From assembly GCA_037976565.1 (NCBI GenBank), contig CP137679.1, forward strand, positions 25,649,547 through 25,713,546: a stretch of 64,000 bases of DNA, in the 5' to 3' direction. The translations under genes were made by a program, and so were the position numbers. The stretch is from Mesocentrotus franciscanus. Taxonomy: Eukaryota; Echinodermata; Echinoidea; Camarodonta; Strongylocentrotidae. The notes under the pieces were generated by a model that saw only the letters and a list, made by a program, of their open reading frames with translations, made no database searches and had not been told where the DNA came from. Position 1 is the stretch's first letter, and each line of letters begins with the position of its first letter. Below, in pieces: positions 48,301 to 60,541 of this stretch.

Positions 48301-48957
48301 TCAGAAAACGAAACGAAAATACATTTCTGGTAACAATGGTGTTTTACGTAGATCTCAGTAAATAGTAATTCAACATTGCTAACTTAACAATATATTATTC
48401 ACATGTTATGACCTTCAAGATTTTTTTTTTTTTTGGGGGGGGAGGGGATAGTAGCTAGGGCATGTTAAAAAGATTTGCTTGTATATTACATGCCCCCAAA
48501 TTTAGTAAAAGTAGTCAATGATTGGGTGAAAGCAAATGAAAGACCAACACGAACAAACAAGATGTTGACACGAAAAAACATATAAAATATTAGCCCCTTT
48601 GTCGAACACGGGACCTCTAGGGTCAAGAGCATTTACGAATACATGTATTTTCCGCGGTTAACCCAATTATTACAATTTTGCACCCACACAAATAACCTAT
48701 AGGTTATATTATGTGTAAATATGCTTTAGTTATTAAGTTGTTTACAAATATTACCCAATCAGCTTGAAACAACCTGTCCAGCGATGGTTTATCAGCAGAG
48801 CGCCATCATGCGTGCAAAATACATGAAGGCAGGTTCTCTAATAATTATGAAAGCCTAGCTCTCCCCTCCAACAGAACATTGATATTATTTGCATGCCCCA
48901 CCCCATCCTTGTTGAAACCATAAATTATGTTGCCTTTGTTTTACCATTCAAGTATGA
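48301..48957. other. No feature recognised
   Basis: Poly-T/G run at 48,420-48,447; otherwise unremarkable. Confidence 0.5.
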
Positions 48958-49183
48958 AGGCACGATAGCTCAGTGGTAGAGCAGGGGTCTCGTAACCGGG
49001 AGGCCCCGGGTTCGAAACCAAGTCAAGTTCTAAATTGGTACTAACAAGCATTTATGCTTTCTTAGCAGTCAGGTAAAATAACCACCAATCACTTGACACT
49101 TGTAAGAAATAATCCTCATTACCAAGACCCTCAGAGAGAACTTAAAGCCGTCGGTCCCCTGGTTTACTTCTTACTTACTTCAC
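48958..49183 (+). mobile_element. tRNA-derived SINE, family A
   Basis: A box TAGCTCAGTGGTAGAGC and B box GGGTTCGAAACC at the head, followed by a body (cattaccaagaccctcag) and a ttacttcttacttactt tail. The T stem and 3' acceptor strand do not pair, so it is not a tRNA gene. A second copy is inverted at 61,341-61,506. Confidence 0.85.
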
Positions 49184-49934
49184 AAAAGTAGATTTTGTCT
49201 GTTTCAAGCCAGATATTCGAAGGGCGTCAACTCACTTCATATAATACAGAGGTATTAACGATCTACTTTCTGGTACCAAACACAATTAGGTGGAAGTGGA
49301 GATGGAAAGGGGGATGTTGGTCGTGATAAGAAATGTTGGGATAACAATTCACTATATAGACAATAATATTATGTTAAGGATAATAGTTTGAAAGCGTCTC
49401 TATATATACCTGGGTCCCTTCAATACCCTTTTTTGAGGGGTGGGGCGAAAATGTACGTGGACCAATTAAGATTTAAAAAAAAACAAAAAAAAACGGAGAA
49501 ACCCCGGCCAGTGTTCTAACCTAAGGTGTGTTCTCGATATTTGTTGAACTGATGACTTTTCATTGTAATACCTAAGGTAAATTGTAGAGTAGGCCTTAAC
49601 TTATTATAGGTTCGCATTAATTATCAAATTGATTTCGGCCTACTTGGAGATTAATAACCCAATTTGAATGAAAACCTACAGAAATGGTTAGATGCGACTC
49701 ACTAATGTAACCGTAGTCCAACAGGTGTTGCCCCAGTCGGAGATTCTCGTTTCGGTCATATATAGCCTATAGGTCGATGGTTCAATCTTGAGTCGAGTCT
49801 TTCGGATTGTGACGTCATAAAAGATCTCTCAAGACGTAAATTATCAAATCTGATTGGCTGATAGTATTCGCACCTGTACCGGCCTATTTTTATGAGATGG
49901 CGTAGTTTCTATATAGGAGGGTGTAGAACGGGGG
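49184..49934. other. No feature recognised
   Basis: A-run at 49,473-49,492; a B-box-like gatggttcaatc at 49,778 without a matching A box. Confidence 0.5.
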
Positions 49935-49942
49935 GTGCTATA

Positions 49943-50214
49943 CAGGGGCGGATCCAGCCGGCGGCAAGGGAGGGGCCTAAAGGGCCCACTTCGTGCGAAA
50001 ATTTGAAAATCGTACCGGTCGATTTTTCGCTCAGTGGGGTTGTGAGCAAAAAAAAATTTGGCACCCGAAAATTTTTCCCTACGGAAGGGTTATTTTTTTC
50101 CATCGCCACCCCCCCCCCTTGGGCGCCAGGGGAGGGGGCCCAACTTCTTTTTTTATCAAAAAAGGGTGTTTTTACCTGTTTTTTTCTAGGAGAGGCCCCC
50201 TGGATCCGCCACTG
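49943..50214 (+). mobile_element. hAT-type MITE, 272 bp, 8-bp target duplication
   Basis: Ends CAGGGGCGGATCCAG and CTGGATCCGCCACTG. Flanks GTGCTATA and GTGCTACA differ at one of eight bases. CAG ends plus 8-bp duplication are hAT features. C/G-rich runs inside; the open frames over it are compositional. Confidence 0.9.
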
Positions 50215-50510
50215 GTGCTACATACTATTTAAGGGCAAGGGGCCCGGAGCTGCATGAGGCCGGAGTCCTGTTAATGTTTTTTTACATGAAAAATGAGAAA
50301 AGAGAAATATAATGGAAACCTGTAATGGGTTTTCTGAAGTATATAGTAGGCCTATATCCAGGGATCGAGTTCGTATATAGCAGGAAGATGAGACTCTTCC
50401 TGTATATAGCTACCACCTTAATGGTACAGCGGTACTATGCCTAGACTATATAGCAGTTCCACGATATGGCTTCATGCTCATAGAGTCAAGACATATTATA
50501 TATAGGCCCA

Positions 50511-50715
50511 CAGTGAAACCTGTCTTTAAAGACCACCCAAGGGAGACAAGAAAAGTGGTCTTTATAGGCAGGTGGGGTCTTTGTAGACAGGTGCCCATAG
50601 TACATGTTTCAATGAGAAACCATTTTCAAGGGAAACAGAAAATGTGGTCTTTGTAGACAGGTGGTCTTTGTAGCTGTAGACAGGTGGTCTTTGTAGACAG
50701 GTGGTCACTAAAGTA
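50511..50715 (+). mobile_element. pogo/Tigger-type MITE, copy 2 (right end lost)
   Basis: CAGTGAAACCTGTCTTTAAAG start and the same body as 34,790, with extra tandem gtggtctttgtagacag units; the right terminus is truncated. Confidence 0.8.
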
Positions 50716-50845
50716 AAGTGTTGATTCCTCGGCTTTTTTTCCCCCCCTGAGTACGAGTAGCACGGATGGTGGCCCCGTAAATCTTTGGTAGCTACGTACG
50801 CCAGTTACTTCGTCATGGATAGATTGTTATGTTGACAATCGGGAG

Positions 50846-50853
50846 TGACGTCA
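50846..50853. promoter_or_regulatory. CRE-like palindrome upstream of the desaturase
   Basis: TGACGTCA, a perfect cAMP-response-element palindrome, 490 bases before the start codon in the only repeat-poor stretch upstream of the gene (50,720-51,343). A CACGTG E-box is at 51,051-51,056. No TATA box was seen. That this stretch is the promoter and 5' UTR is inferred from position. Confidence 0.35.
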
Positions 50854-51343
50854 TCTTAGGACCAGCTCGCAAAAGCACCATCGATTTCCAATTATAGCCT
50901 TGTAGGAACTGTCAGATATATACGAATGACCATTGATAACATTCAAGTGAGTTTGCGAGCTGAGATGAATGCCCGGTCCCAGTCGATCAGCTACATATTA
51001 TTTAATATTATCATTGAGTGTTCGATGCGTGAGTGAGCTGAGCTCGAGTGCACGTGCATCCCATTCGAAGAGACTAGTCCCGGTTATTGATTTGCACAGT
51101 GCTTAGATACCGGTACAACTGATATTGACTCGAGTGATTAGAAACCGAGCTAATAGTAATGTTCCTTGGGTGAATGATTGAAGCTGTAAGCTAACGGTTA
51201 AGTTACACAACTACAACGTGCTGTCTCAATCAAGCTTGTTGAAGTTGGAGTGGACTCGGAAGAGGAATCAGTTATTAACTTCATTTAAAGCTCACACAAA
51301 CATTGATTGACAAGTCACAGTTACAAGTTCATCTTGGTAAGAG

Positions 51344-51802
51344 ATGATGGCCTCATTTTGTGCTTCAAAATTCTTGCCAGGCCTTCTACTCATGTTAGGT
51401 CTTGGACTAGCAGTTGCCCTTGCCAGCAGCACCCCAACCCTCTCGCTACTCAAGGATAACCTGAAAGTCATGAACATGCCGCTCGGCGACTGGCTTCACA
51501 TCCTCGCGACCAATTTCACCAATTTCGTAGCATCTCAGACGCTTCTAACGCTAACAATATTCGGTGTCACCTTCTTCATTCTTCGTTATCTTTACCAGCT
51601 CTTTCTAAAACCTTTAAACCTTGATAGGGCGTTGGGAGATGTGGGGTATATTTTAGATGGAAAGAAGAAGAGAGATGTGGTGAATGACATCAGGAGGAGA
51701 AGGAAGCGGGTGATCTCCCTCCTATCTATCCCAATGGTTGGATTCCTTTGGTTACTTCGCAGGATTTGGTCAAAGGAGACGTGAAGTACATAAGTGCAGT
51801 TG
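51344..51802 (+). CDS. nvd: Neverland/DAF-36-type Rieske oxygenase (cholesterol 7-desaturase), exon 1, with frameshift
   Basis: First coding exon of a membrane Rieske oxygenase. The family converts cholesterol to 7-dehydrocholesterol and acts in the endoplasmic reticulum. The start is the first of two adjacent ATGs (MMASFCASKF). Hydrophobic segments lie at residues about 11-27 and 67-88, matching the membrane-anchored N-terminus of the family. A GDVGYILDGKKK stretch (residues 98-109) and an arginine-rich run (117-122) follow, as in Neverland. After base about 51,708 the frame that opens at the ATG runs into a stop at 51,784, but the next frame reads PPIYPNGW and then KGDVKYISAVG up to a good GT donor (gtaagt) at 51,803. 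That continuation is the expected family sequence, so one base appears to be missing in the G run at 51,708-51,710. The exon ends with one base of a split codon, which fits exon 2. Identification relies on family recall, not a search. Confidence 0.85.
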
Positions 51803-52149
51803 GTAAGTGTTTTCGTTCTCCTCCATTTTTTTCCTCTCCCCACTCCCCTATAATTCTTCATGCTCTTGCTTCTTTAACATTCCTTTTCTTTCTCTGTTGA
51901 CAATTTAATTTCTTTACCAGGAATGGCACCGATGCAGGAACAGTTCTAGAATTATTTGGAAGGGGAGGGGAGGTGTGGGGGCTCTTGCATTCATTTATAT
52001 ATGTGCCTCCTGATAAGAACATTTCCTGCATTCTCTAGAGAATGATTTTGCATTTAGCTGGCCTATTATGAGTTTACTATGGAAAGATTTTTCAAGAGCT
52101 CTAAAAAGGAATTCACCTGATAGTATAAGGTTGTTAACCTTATAAATAG

Positions 52150-53764
52150 ATGACCAGGGGGGTGATTCACTAACTGGGAACGATATCGTTCCTAAGAGCA
52201 ATTTTTGGGATTGATTTCAATCCCAGCTTAAAATCGATTCTACCTGACTGGTTCCCTTAATCGCTTTTAGGCTGGGATCAATCCCAGTGTGAATAATCAT
52301 GCGCGCATATGAATATTCATGTACGCGATCGATCCAACCAATCAACAGACTCAAATTTTGGTCCCTGGGCATCAATCAATCGCGTAGCCGATCGACATAA
52401 CGATAATTAGCTAGCTATCGTCGCTTAATTTGTCAATGACGTTCATTTCTCATGTTGATTTCGTGTTAAAATTTGAAGAAAGCCGAGTGAAATTTTGCAT
52501 AAGACATGACAAAAAATCATTCATGACTGTTTCATGTAGCAGTGTGAGGATTCATACGATTTTCTGTGGGTATAGCTTGTCTTTCTTTATGCCTGTTTCT
52601 AGTAAAATGCCGGATTTAACGTAGAGTCTAGGCCTAGGGCCTAGATCTACGTAATGTACGTAAGTTAGACCTACCGTCCCCATGCAGCTAGCATGTAGCA
52701 GCAGCAGTCTTGATGTGGTATTCTCGAAAGCGGACTAACTTTAGTCTTTAGTGTTTTACTTACTATGTTGTTGGCACTTATACTGTTTTCACACTGGCAA
52801 AATGTTGCTTAACCCCGTACTATAGGTGGGGCTAAGACCCCCCTTTAGCCCCACCTATAGTACGGGGTTAAGCTTATTCCACTTTCTTTTCACACTGGCA
52901 AAATGTTGCTTAACCCCGTACTATAGGTGGGGTTAAAGGGGGGGTTTTAGCCCCACCTATAGTCCGGGGTTAAACTTATTCCACTTTCTTTTCACACTGG
53001 CAAAAATTTGCTTAACCCCGGACTATAGGTGGGGTTAAAGGGTCTTAGCCCTACCTATAGTCCGGGTTAAGCTTATTCCACTTTCTGTTCAGACACGTTT
53101 TACCAAAGTGGGCTAGCCCCACCTATAGTACGGGTTAGCTGGCCCTGCAAAATAGCAAGGCTAACCCCGCAATTGTGGTGCTAACTCCGCAATTGCGGTG
53201 CCAAGCAAAATGAATGAGAACAGAAACGAAAAATAGTCCGGGACTACGCAGTGGAGCGAATTAATGAATATTCACGCTATGGCTAGTACGGGGCTAACGA
53301 ATTGCAATGAGAAAAGCCAAAAAAGTTAGTACGGGGTTAAGGATAGTACGGGGCTAAGCAAAGTACGGGGTTAAGCAAAACAAGTGTGAAAAGAGTATAA
53401 GAGTTAGGCCTACCCTATCGTAGTATAAATCAAAACGATTCGATATATCACTTTAACAGTGACTAACAATATCTATCTTTCTCTTGTTTGCTCTAATTTA
53501 ACTTCAGTTTGACACTGACATTTTTGTATGTCTGACTTTGCCAGAAAGTATACTAGGCTAAGACGAGAGTACTAGAGTAAGACTAAGAGTGATCCGGATC
53601 ACTCTTAGCCTTAATAGCGATTTTAAAGCTAAAATCAATCCCAAATGCTATGGTGAATCAGTTCCTAAGAGCGATATTGCTCTTAGGAGTGATATTGAGC
53701 CTAAGAGCGATTTTATCTCATTTGGGATCGATTTTAGCTGTTAGTGAATCACCCCCCTGGTCAT
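52150..53764. mobile_element. 1.6 kb inverted-repeat element in intron 1
   Basis: ATGACCAGGGGGGTGATTC at the left; gaatcacccccctggtcat at the right is its exact complement. Inner arms carry attttgggattgattt-like inverted matches. It contains a nested element at 52,778-53,401. Confidence 0.85.
52778..53401. mobile_element. Nested element with hairpin tandem repeats
   Basis: Ends CTTATACTGTTTTCACAC and gtgtgaaaagagtataag. Inside are three 98-103 bp tandem units, each starting ttcacactggcaaaa and holding a large hairpin (gcttaaccccgtactatagg against its complement). Confidence 0.85.
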
Positions 53765-54732
53765 TAGATTGCAATTGTTTGCATTTGTTGTGACTGTGTG
53801 ATGTAACAAGTATTGACATTCTTTGTTGGTATGGGAATAGAGACATATGCAGTAGGCCTTTTTCGTAATATGTAATGTAACCAAATTTAATGTATACTTG
53901 GTTGTGAAGTGTCTTGATACAAATAATTTTATTCACCGGTTACGAATAATTGTACTTCAATAGCCGAATTGCTTACATTAATTGTTGCTAGGTAGACAAA
54001 CATGACTTGCCATTTATAACAGACCCCAACCTAACAACAATGTCTTAATAATGTATGCAATTGCATTCTGACTATTTAAATACAAATTTTTTGTTACAGG
54101 CAAATGAATTCCTATTGAGGCGCTTCAATTGGACTTATTATATGATGCTTGCATTTAATATTAGTTTGATTACATAACAAAAACTGCCAGGGAACATCTC
54201 CAATCAAATAACTTGGTAGATTGATTAACACAGACATTCTTTGGCCAGGGTCGCCAATTTTGATTAACTTTTTTTTCTTTCTAGGGGCTAGGATGGCTAC
54301 AAACTTTAATACAAAGGCTGCAAATGTTAATTTATTTTCCTTTACCTCTTCGGGCCTCAATTTTCCCAGAGTCCCCTGTCGATATTGAGGGCTGATGATA
54401 ATGTAGACTAGGCCTACATTATCGAATCTGTACATAAATAAATATACATAGTCCAGTGGCAGTGCAAATATCTCTACTGAGTATGATACATTATCACATT
54501 ATCTGTTCTTTTCTGCCAGGCACCATACAATTTATGCCTAAATGAGTAAATTACATGCTGGCCTAGATATCAGTTCTTTTTTTGACAAGGGTCCGGGTAG
54601 ACCACTGCCTGGACTTTTTTTGTGTCCCGCGCCTAATCAGCCGAGAAAATAACACACTCTCAACGCTAAAACAGAGACAGTCCTTGCCTTCCTTTCTCAC
54701 CCCCAACAGGTGTATTTTCGGGGGTCACACAA

Positions 54733-54758
54733 TCAATGTACATGTACATGTACATGTA
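54733..54758. repeat. (ACATGT)n microsatellite
   Basis: Four ACATGT units. This word is also common as single copies through the window. Confidence 0.85.
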
Positions 54759-54904
54759 GGATGAGTTTTAGGAGAAGGACATACCCTGTAGATGATTGAA
54801 GAATAAAACAATATATATATAAAAACGGTTAGAATCGGGGCTAGGGTCCAGGTTGAAATTTGAAGGGTCTGTAATCTCTGTATGCATACATGTAGGCCCC
54901 TTAA

Positions 54905-55293
54905 AGGTAAAGACCAGTTTTGGAAACGCCCGTCTCTAAAAAAAATGATATGGAAGCTCTCGTTACCAATCATGTGAAAGAATATGTTTTGACTAATACG
55001 TGATGATACAAATTTTGCCGGGAAACCGCCTACTAATTGATATATTTGGTAAATTATTATATCTATTGGGACCAAATAGATATCGCGCACGTGGTCGTGT
55101 AGTCCCATATACATCTTTCTGTGTACAGTGCTTGTAACTTTACCAAGACTAGGCCACATTTCTTATCATTTTGATGATTCCAGAACCTTGCAGTACACAC
55201 CAATACTTATATGCTAGATGATCAACCTTTTCTGATCGATTTCACAACGTTTCTTTCACAATGCAATCGCATGACCAGAACTGGTCTTTACCT
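54905..55293 (+). mobile_element. TTAA-type MITE, AAAGACCAGTT family, copy 2 (intact)
   Basis: TTAA-AGGTAAAGACCAGTTTTG at the left and ACTGGTCTTTACCT-TTAA at the right; 389 bp. The best preserved of three copies. Confidence 0.9.
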
Positions 55294-58240
55294 TTAAAGG
55301 TCGGGTGAAATCCAAATATAAGTTGATTCCTGATGTGCAGGGCTGAATACAACTCATATTTTGTTACTCAAACATCTAAATATATTTCATAGATTTTTAA
55401 ATAGTTTTTAAAACAATTTTCTCAGACCTGCTAAGCTCCACCCTAAAAAAATGCTCCAGATCTCATTCATCTTGTGACATCATCTGTCAATCATGAGTGA
55501 GCTAACAAGAGACAGCTCTTGGTATGTAACTTCCCCCAGCGTATAATGGCATTCTTTCATACAATACCTCCACATTACCTTTCTTTTCCTGGTGATGCTA
55601 CAGCACGTCTGACATAGCAACTCCTATGTTGGTATTGTATGGTCTATTGTAAACAATTAATATTATAGTAACAATAGGCGATGGACAAGGCTATTGAAAT
55701 TGTCTTAGATTGATGTTTATTTCTTTTTTCTTATAGGTCCAATGATTTAAATGTTTTACGTCAACTTTCGACCAATAGCGGTTTCTTTCTGAAGCAGAAA
55801 CAAATTTGTGTTATAGGTCGCTTAGTTGCTTCCATCAAAGATATTCAGAGCAAAATTATACAATAATTCTTCAAGAAATAAAACCCAAATTTGGTAATTT
55901 GAACATAAATTTTTTTGGGATGATAATTCTTCATAAAATGACTGGCACAGAAAGACATAAAGGGGTTAAAAGTACAGTTGATTGCAACCACAAGGTCACG
56001 ATAACTTGCCTCTTGTGTCGAAGATGCGATGCAGCGATGGAATGATTGTACCTGTGAACAAAATATTGCTTTTTTTTTTACAGACTTTTGATGAATTAAA
56101 AGAATATATAGCTAATATAACATGTACATGTATTTTAAGTTTCTACCAACCTTAAAATTTAGTAGGCAAGCTCTATAGCTAATATAAACTGACAAAGCAG
56201 GTAAACAAAGGCAACTCCCCACCTAAAAAAAAAGAAGTAAACATAAAGAACTATAGATTCATTGGAAAATGATGGGGGAGGGGGTGGGGGCTGTCATTAT
56301 CATGTGGTAAACAGATAGGGATGACTTGGCTAGGTTCATGTACATGGAAAGTGAAAGGCTTGAGAGGTGGATGCACTTTGTGAGAGGAGAGACCGTGCCA
56401 GATTTTATTTCAAAGAAAATGTAATTGACATCGCAGTGATATCACGAATGTGGTATGTAGACAAATTACTGGCTACTTGGATGAGTCAAGTTCTGTGCCA
56501 GTGATGCATCTAGACTATACTGTATACTTTCATTTCTCTTTTCTAAGGAGTTTCCGGTTCTAACATCATATGATCTACCAATCTTTCTTTTAGCCAAATA
56601 GATTTGTTGTGTTGTGTCCCCTCACACCTTCCTGTTTCTACCCCCCTTCTCTCTTTTTCTCTCTCCTTCTCTTTCTTTCTGAAATTGATGTTTGAACATG
56701 AAATGAAGAAGCATCTGAGGAAATCTATGCAATTTAGTAACAAAAATCATTAATATACTATTTTAAACTTAGATGTCTTGACTTTTCAATGGACTAATGA
56801 AATTTTCACAAACTTGTGTGGAAATTTGACCCATAGCATTTGTACGAGTGGTAAACAACATAATTATCAACCAACATGAAACACCCTCCTTCTCTTTGTC
56901 CAAAGAACCCAGACAAAATTAGGAATCTATACATGGCCTTATCTATTCTCAATAAATAAAGAATCTTTATCTCTCTTTCATTTTCTTCTTCTCCCTTTAT
57001 TTCCCTTAATTTTATCTCCCAGTCTTTTACCACACCCAAAAGTTAAGATGCTTGCACTCATATCAGGCCTGTTTACATAGTAGATAAACCAATTTGAAAA
57101 ATCATCGTTTTTTTAACTGCCATTTACACTACTGGAAACCCATAAAAGCCATTAGTGTTTGATAGTTCTGTTTTGGGTTTTTTTTTTTGCGTTTGAGTTG
57201 TGCCCATGTTCCACTTGTCGCTGCTCGGCATGCGTTATAGAACAGAAGCGAGGAGAAAATCAGAATGGTGTTTTGAGAGAGAGTATTTACACTGCAAACT
57301 GGTGGAGTTTTGGGCCGGCATTTAAAAAAAAATGCACTCCAGAGCCTGAAAAGTGGGTTTTTAGATTCAGGATTTTTGTCGTGTTTATGTGTTGCCTAGC
57401 CCTTTCCGACAAAACTCCAGAATGTGAGAAAAGCAAACGTTTTTGGTTGCAGTGTAAATGCCCCTATTATGGAAGGCTTGGTCATATTTGGATTACTGTT
57501 CAATAGAGGAGAGGAAAGGTTGATAATGATGTTAAGGAGGATGCCATGCAGGAGAGTTTACTATGTGGTCACCTTGTTATCTGCCTCACGTAGGCATAAG
57601 TTAATGGTTAGCCACAGTTGTGTGTAACCTGTCATCTTTATGCTTGATGACCCATTTGCTTGCAATGTTTGCTATTTCATTTGAATTGATAATATCCTGG
57701 GTGGGTTTCTGTTTTCACCGAGCTCTAGTGACTCTGGCAAGAATTGCTTGGTGTCTCCGGCATTTATGATTGATGATGGTCAATGTCTTCAGACCTATTC
57801 CTTTTGCATGTTTGTTTCCTTAATGGCCTGTATTAATCTTCCTGAAACCCTTTGGATGCTGCCATTATTATGTGATGTAACAAAGACTGATAGAGATGTG
57901 TGTTATAAGAAACATCATGTGAAATGGGCTATCCTTTGTCTCTGTTCTTTTATTTCTTGTTATTTACTGTCTCTGTTCATAATCATATCTTGATTGATTT
58001 CTTAATTTCTCTTTTATTCTGTCTCCCTTTTCTAAATGTTACCAGCGGTCTTTGCACACAGACCCTCAAATTGTCACTCTGAGTCTCTGTCCTCCCAGAA
58101 AAACAGGTGTGAAGCCCTAAATAGGTTGTCAGACACATGTATGCTTCTGCAATAATTTCTCTACATGTACAGTACATGTACCTCATCTCCTACAATTGAA
58201 TAATCAAATTCCAAACTTCAACCCAGGATCCAACACTATA

Positions 58241-58365
58241 CCTTACCCCAACCCTAAACCTAACCCCAACCCTAAACCTAACCCTAAACCTAAACCCACC
58301 CCTACCCCTAGACCTACCCCTACCCCTAGACCTAACCTGAAATCCAATTAAAACCCTAACCCTAT
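58241..58365. repeat. Degenerate telomere-like tract
   Basis: Repeats of AACCCTAAACCTAACCCC and CCTACCCCTAGA variants; the units are CCCTAA-derived but heavily mixed. Confidence 0.75.
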
Positions 58366-59774
58366 AGGGCCTGCTGTAGTAGCTGTACCTGTTGATGAAA
58401 TAAAGTTTTGACTACACTGTAGCCTGTAGGAGACTCTGGACTCTGGAGCACTTGTCACTTCAGGATTTGTTAAATCATCCCTGGAAAAGAAGACAATGAA
58501 TGCCCTCTATTTGTAGTATGCCACAATGAAGTAGTGTGACATTTCCTTCATCTATTTTGTCTGAATGGTTTTCATCTTGTTTGGAAAGTTTGTGAAACCA
58601 CTTTCCCCTTTCTACTGGACATCCCTTCTGGTATAATTATAGTGTTGTACATCTGCCTGGTCTCCATAGCAACCATGAATCTACATGTATGTAGTCTTGA
58701 TGACCAGACGCCATTTGACTGAACACCTATTTTGTATATGAACACCAAAACTAAACGAGAAGTTTCATGCTTTTTTTGTAATCCAACGATTCTTTTATTT
58801 AGCTCACAAATTTTCAACAATACCTATCGTCTTTCTCAAGTGAAGTTGCCCTTCTAGTTTGCAGGTAAAAACCTTTGTCACTCGGCCACATAGGGTCTGA
58901 ACACTGAGACTGTAGATCTCTCCACAGGCTCTGTACTTTGTTACTTCTGACAAGGAGACAGCCAAGCTGACAAAGTTAGGCTAGACTCAGGCAGTGTGGA
59001 ATTATGTTTAAGTATTGAAATATAGTCCATGTTTGCAGAATAATGCACACATGCTTCGTTTTCATTAAAGGAGAAAATAAGCTTTCCAATTTGGATTTTC
59101 ATATTTTCCATAGACTAAACAAGATCATTATTTGTTGTTCTTATGAGGAAGGGGGGTTCTATCCATTCTTCAACCCACACTCCTGCATTTAGAATTCACA
59201 ATAATGTTCAATAATAATGTTGTTACATTTTCATACCAATAGGACCTTAGTGTGATTGAGTGATATCTTTTTTTTTAATGCTTACATGTAGGCCTACTTC
59301 TTTGATAAACATGTCAAATAGAATTGGTATAAAGTCACTGTACAATGTCATTCCTCAATGCGGAAGAGTTTAAATGTTTATCAGCAAATTATATATCAAT
59401 TTAATATCAAGAATGTCAAACTATGATATCACAATTAATAAATTTGATAAGGCTATTGCCCATGTTACCTCACACATCTGGTAGTGTGAAGTGCACATTC
59501 ACAGTTTTGCACTTTTCTTAGTGTGTTCTAATATGATCGGTCTTCTGTCTGTTACGTATAAATCTGTTCTAATCGGTGCAAATTACATGTGCACGTACAT
59601 GTTCACTGTAATAGCACGTGAATTGAGATTTACCTGTTTAGTTCTAATGTAAACATTAGTGAGGTTCACGCGACAGTCGGTTAACTTAAGTTTATGCCGT
59701 GGTTTCAAACTATTAAGTTAGGTTGTAGTAAGGGACTGGGCAGATACACTAGTAGTTACAAAACTTTCAGTTAA

Positions 59775-60149
59775 AGGGATCCGGTAACTTTGTCTCAGAT
59801 TCTGAAACAAAATTCTGGATTTAGCTCATGATGCAATGATAATCATAAACCTTTAGGTCAGTCAGGAACCCCATGACTTTTACAAGCTGATCGCCTGTCT
59901 GATTATCAAGATATTTATGATTGGAATTACAAATTTTGAAAACCATTCGCCTGATGGTTTTCATAACACTATAGTCTATTAGGAAAACGAGTATGGTAAA
60001 ACCGGTCAATCAAAGATTTTTACTTTTTGAGGCACTTCTTGATCATTTTGAAGCGCAATTTTTTTAGGGCTTCATTATTACACCATATCACAGACACTAA
60101 TAACATGTAGGGCCGTGTATCTCAGATTTAACACTGTTAAACGATCCCT
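59775..60149 (-). mobile_element. TTAA-type MITE, AGGGATC family, copy 3 (intact)
   Basis: TTAA-AGGGATCCGGTAAC and GTTAAACGATCCCT-TTAA; inverse orientation to the 16.1 and 33.7 kb copies. Confidence 0.88.
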
Positions 60150-60153
60150 TTAA

Positions 60154-60541
60154 AGACCAGTTTTGGAAACGCCCCTCTCTCAAAAAATGAAATGGAAGCT
60201 CTCATTACCAATCATATGAAAGAATATGTTTTGACTAATACGTGATGATACAAATTTTGCCGGGAAACCGCCTACTATTGATATATTTGGTAAATTGTTA
60301 TATCTATTGGGACCAAATAGATATCGCGCACGTGGTAGCGTAGTCCAATATACATATTTCTGTGTACAGTACTTGTAACTTTACCAAGACTGGGCCAAAT
60401 TTCTTATCATTTTGATGATTCCAGAACCTTGCAGTACACACCAATACTTACATGTATATACTAGATGATCAACATTTTTCTGATCGATTCCACAACGTTT
60501 CTTTCACAATGCAATCGCATGACCAGAACTGGTCTTTATCT
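60154..60541 (+). mobile_element. TTAA-type MITE, AAAGACCAGTT family, copy 3
   Basis: Begins directly after the TTAA that ends the previous element (60,150-60,153), so the two abut and share one TTAA. Right end ACTGGTCTTTATCT-TTAA. Confidence 0.87.

Noticed and set aside
48958..49031. Functional tRNA gene
   Set aside because: A and B boxes are present but the T stem and acceptor 3' strand do not pair and a SINE body follows.
49740..49800. tRNA-like B box (gatggttcaatc)
   Set aside because: No A box at the right distance and no cloverleaf.
57159..57993. Frames of 67-115 codons in the desaturase intron
   Set aside because: No domain, no consistent splice sites and low-complexity content; the flanking exons already join in phase without them.
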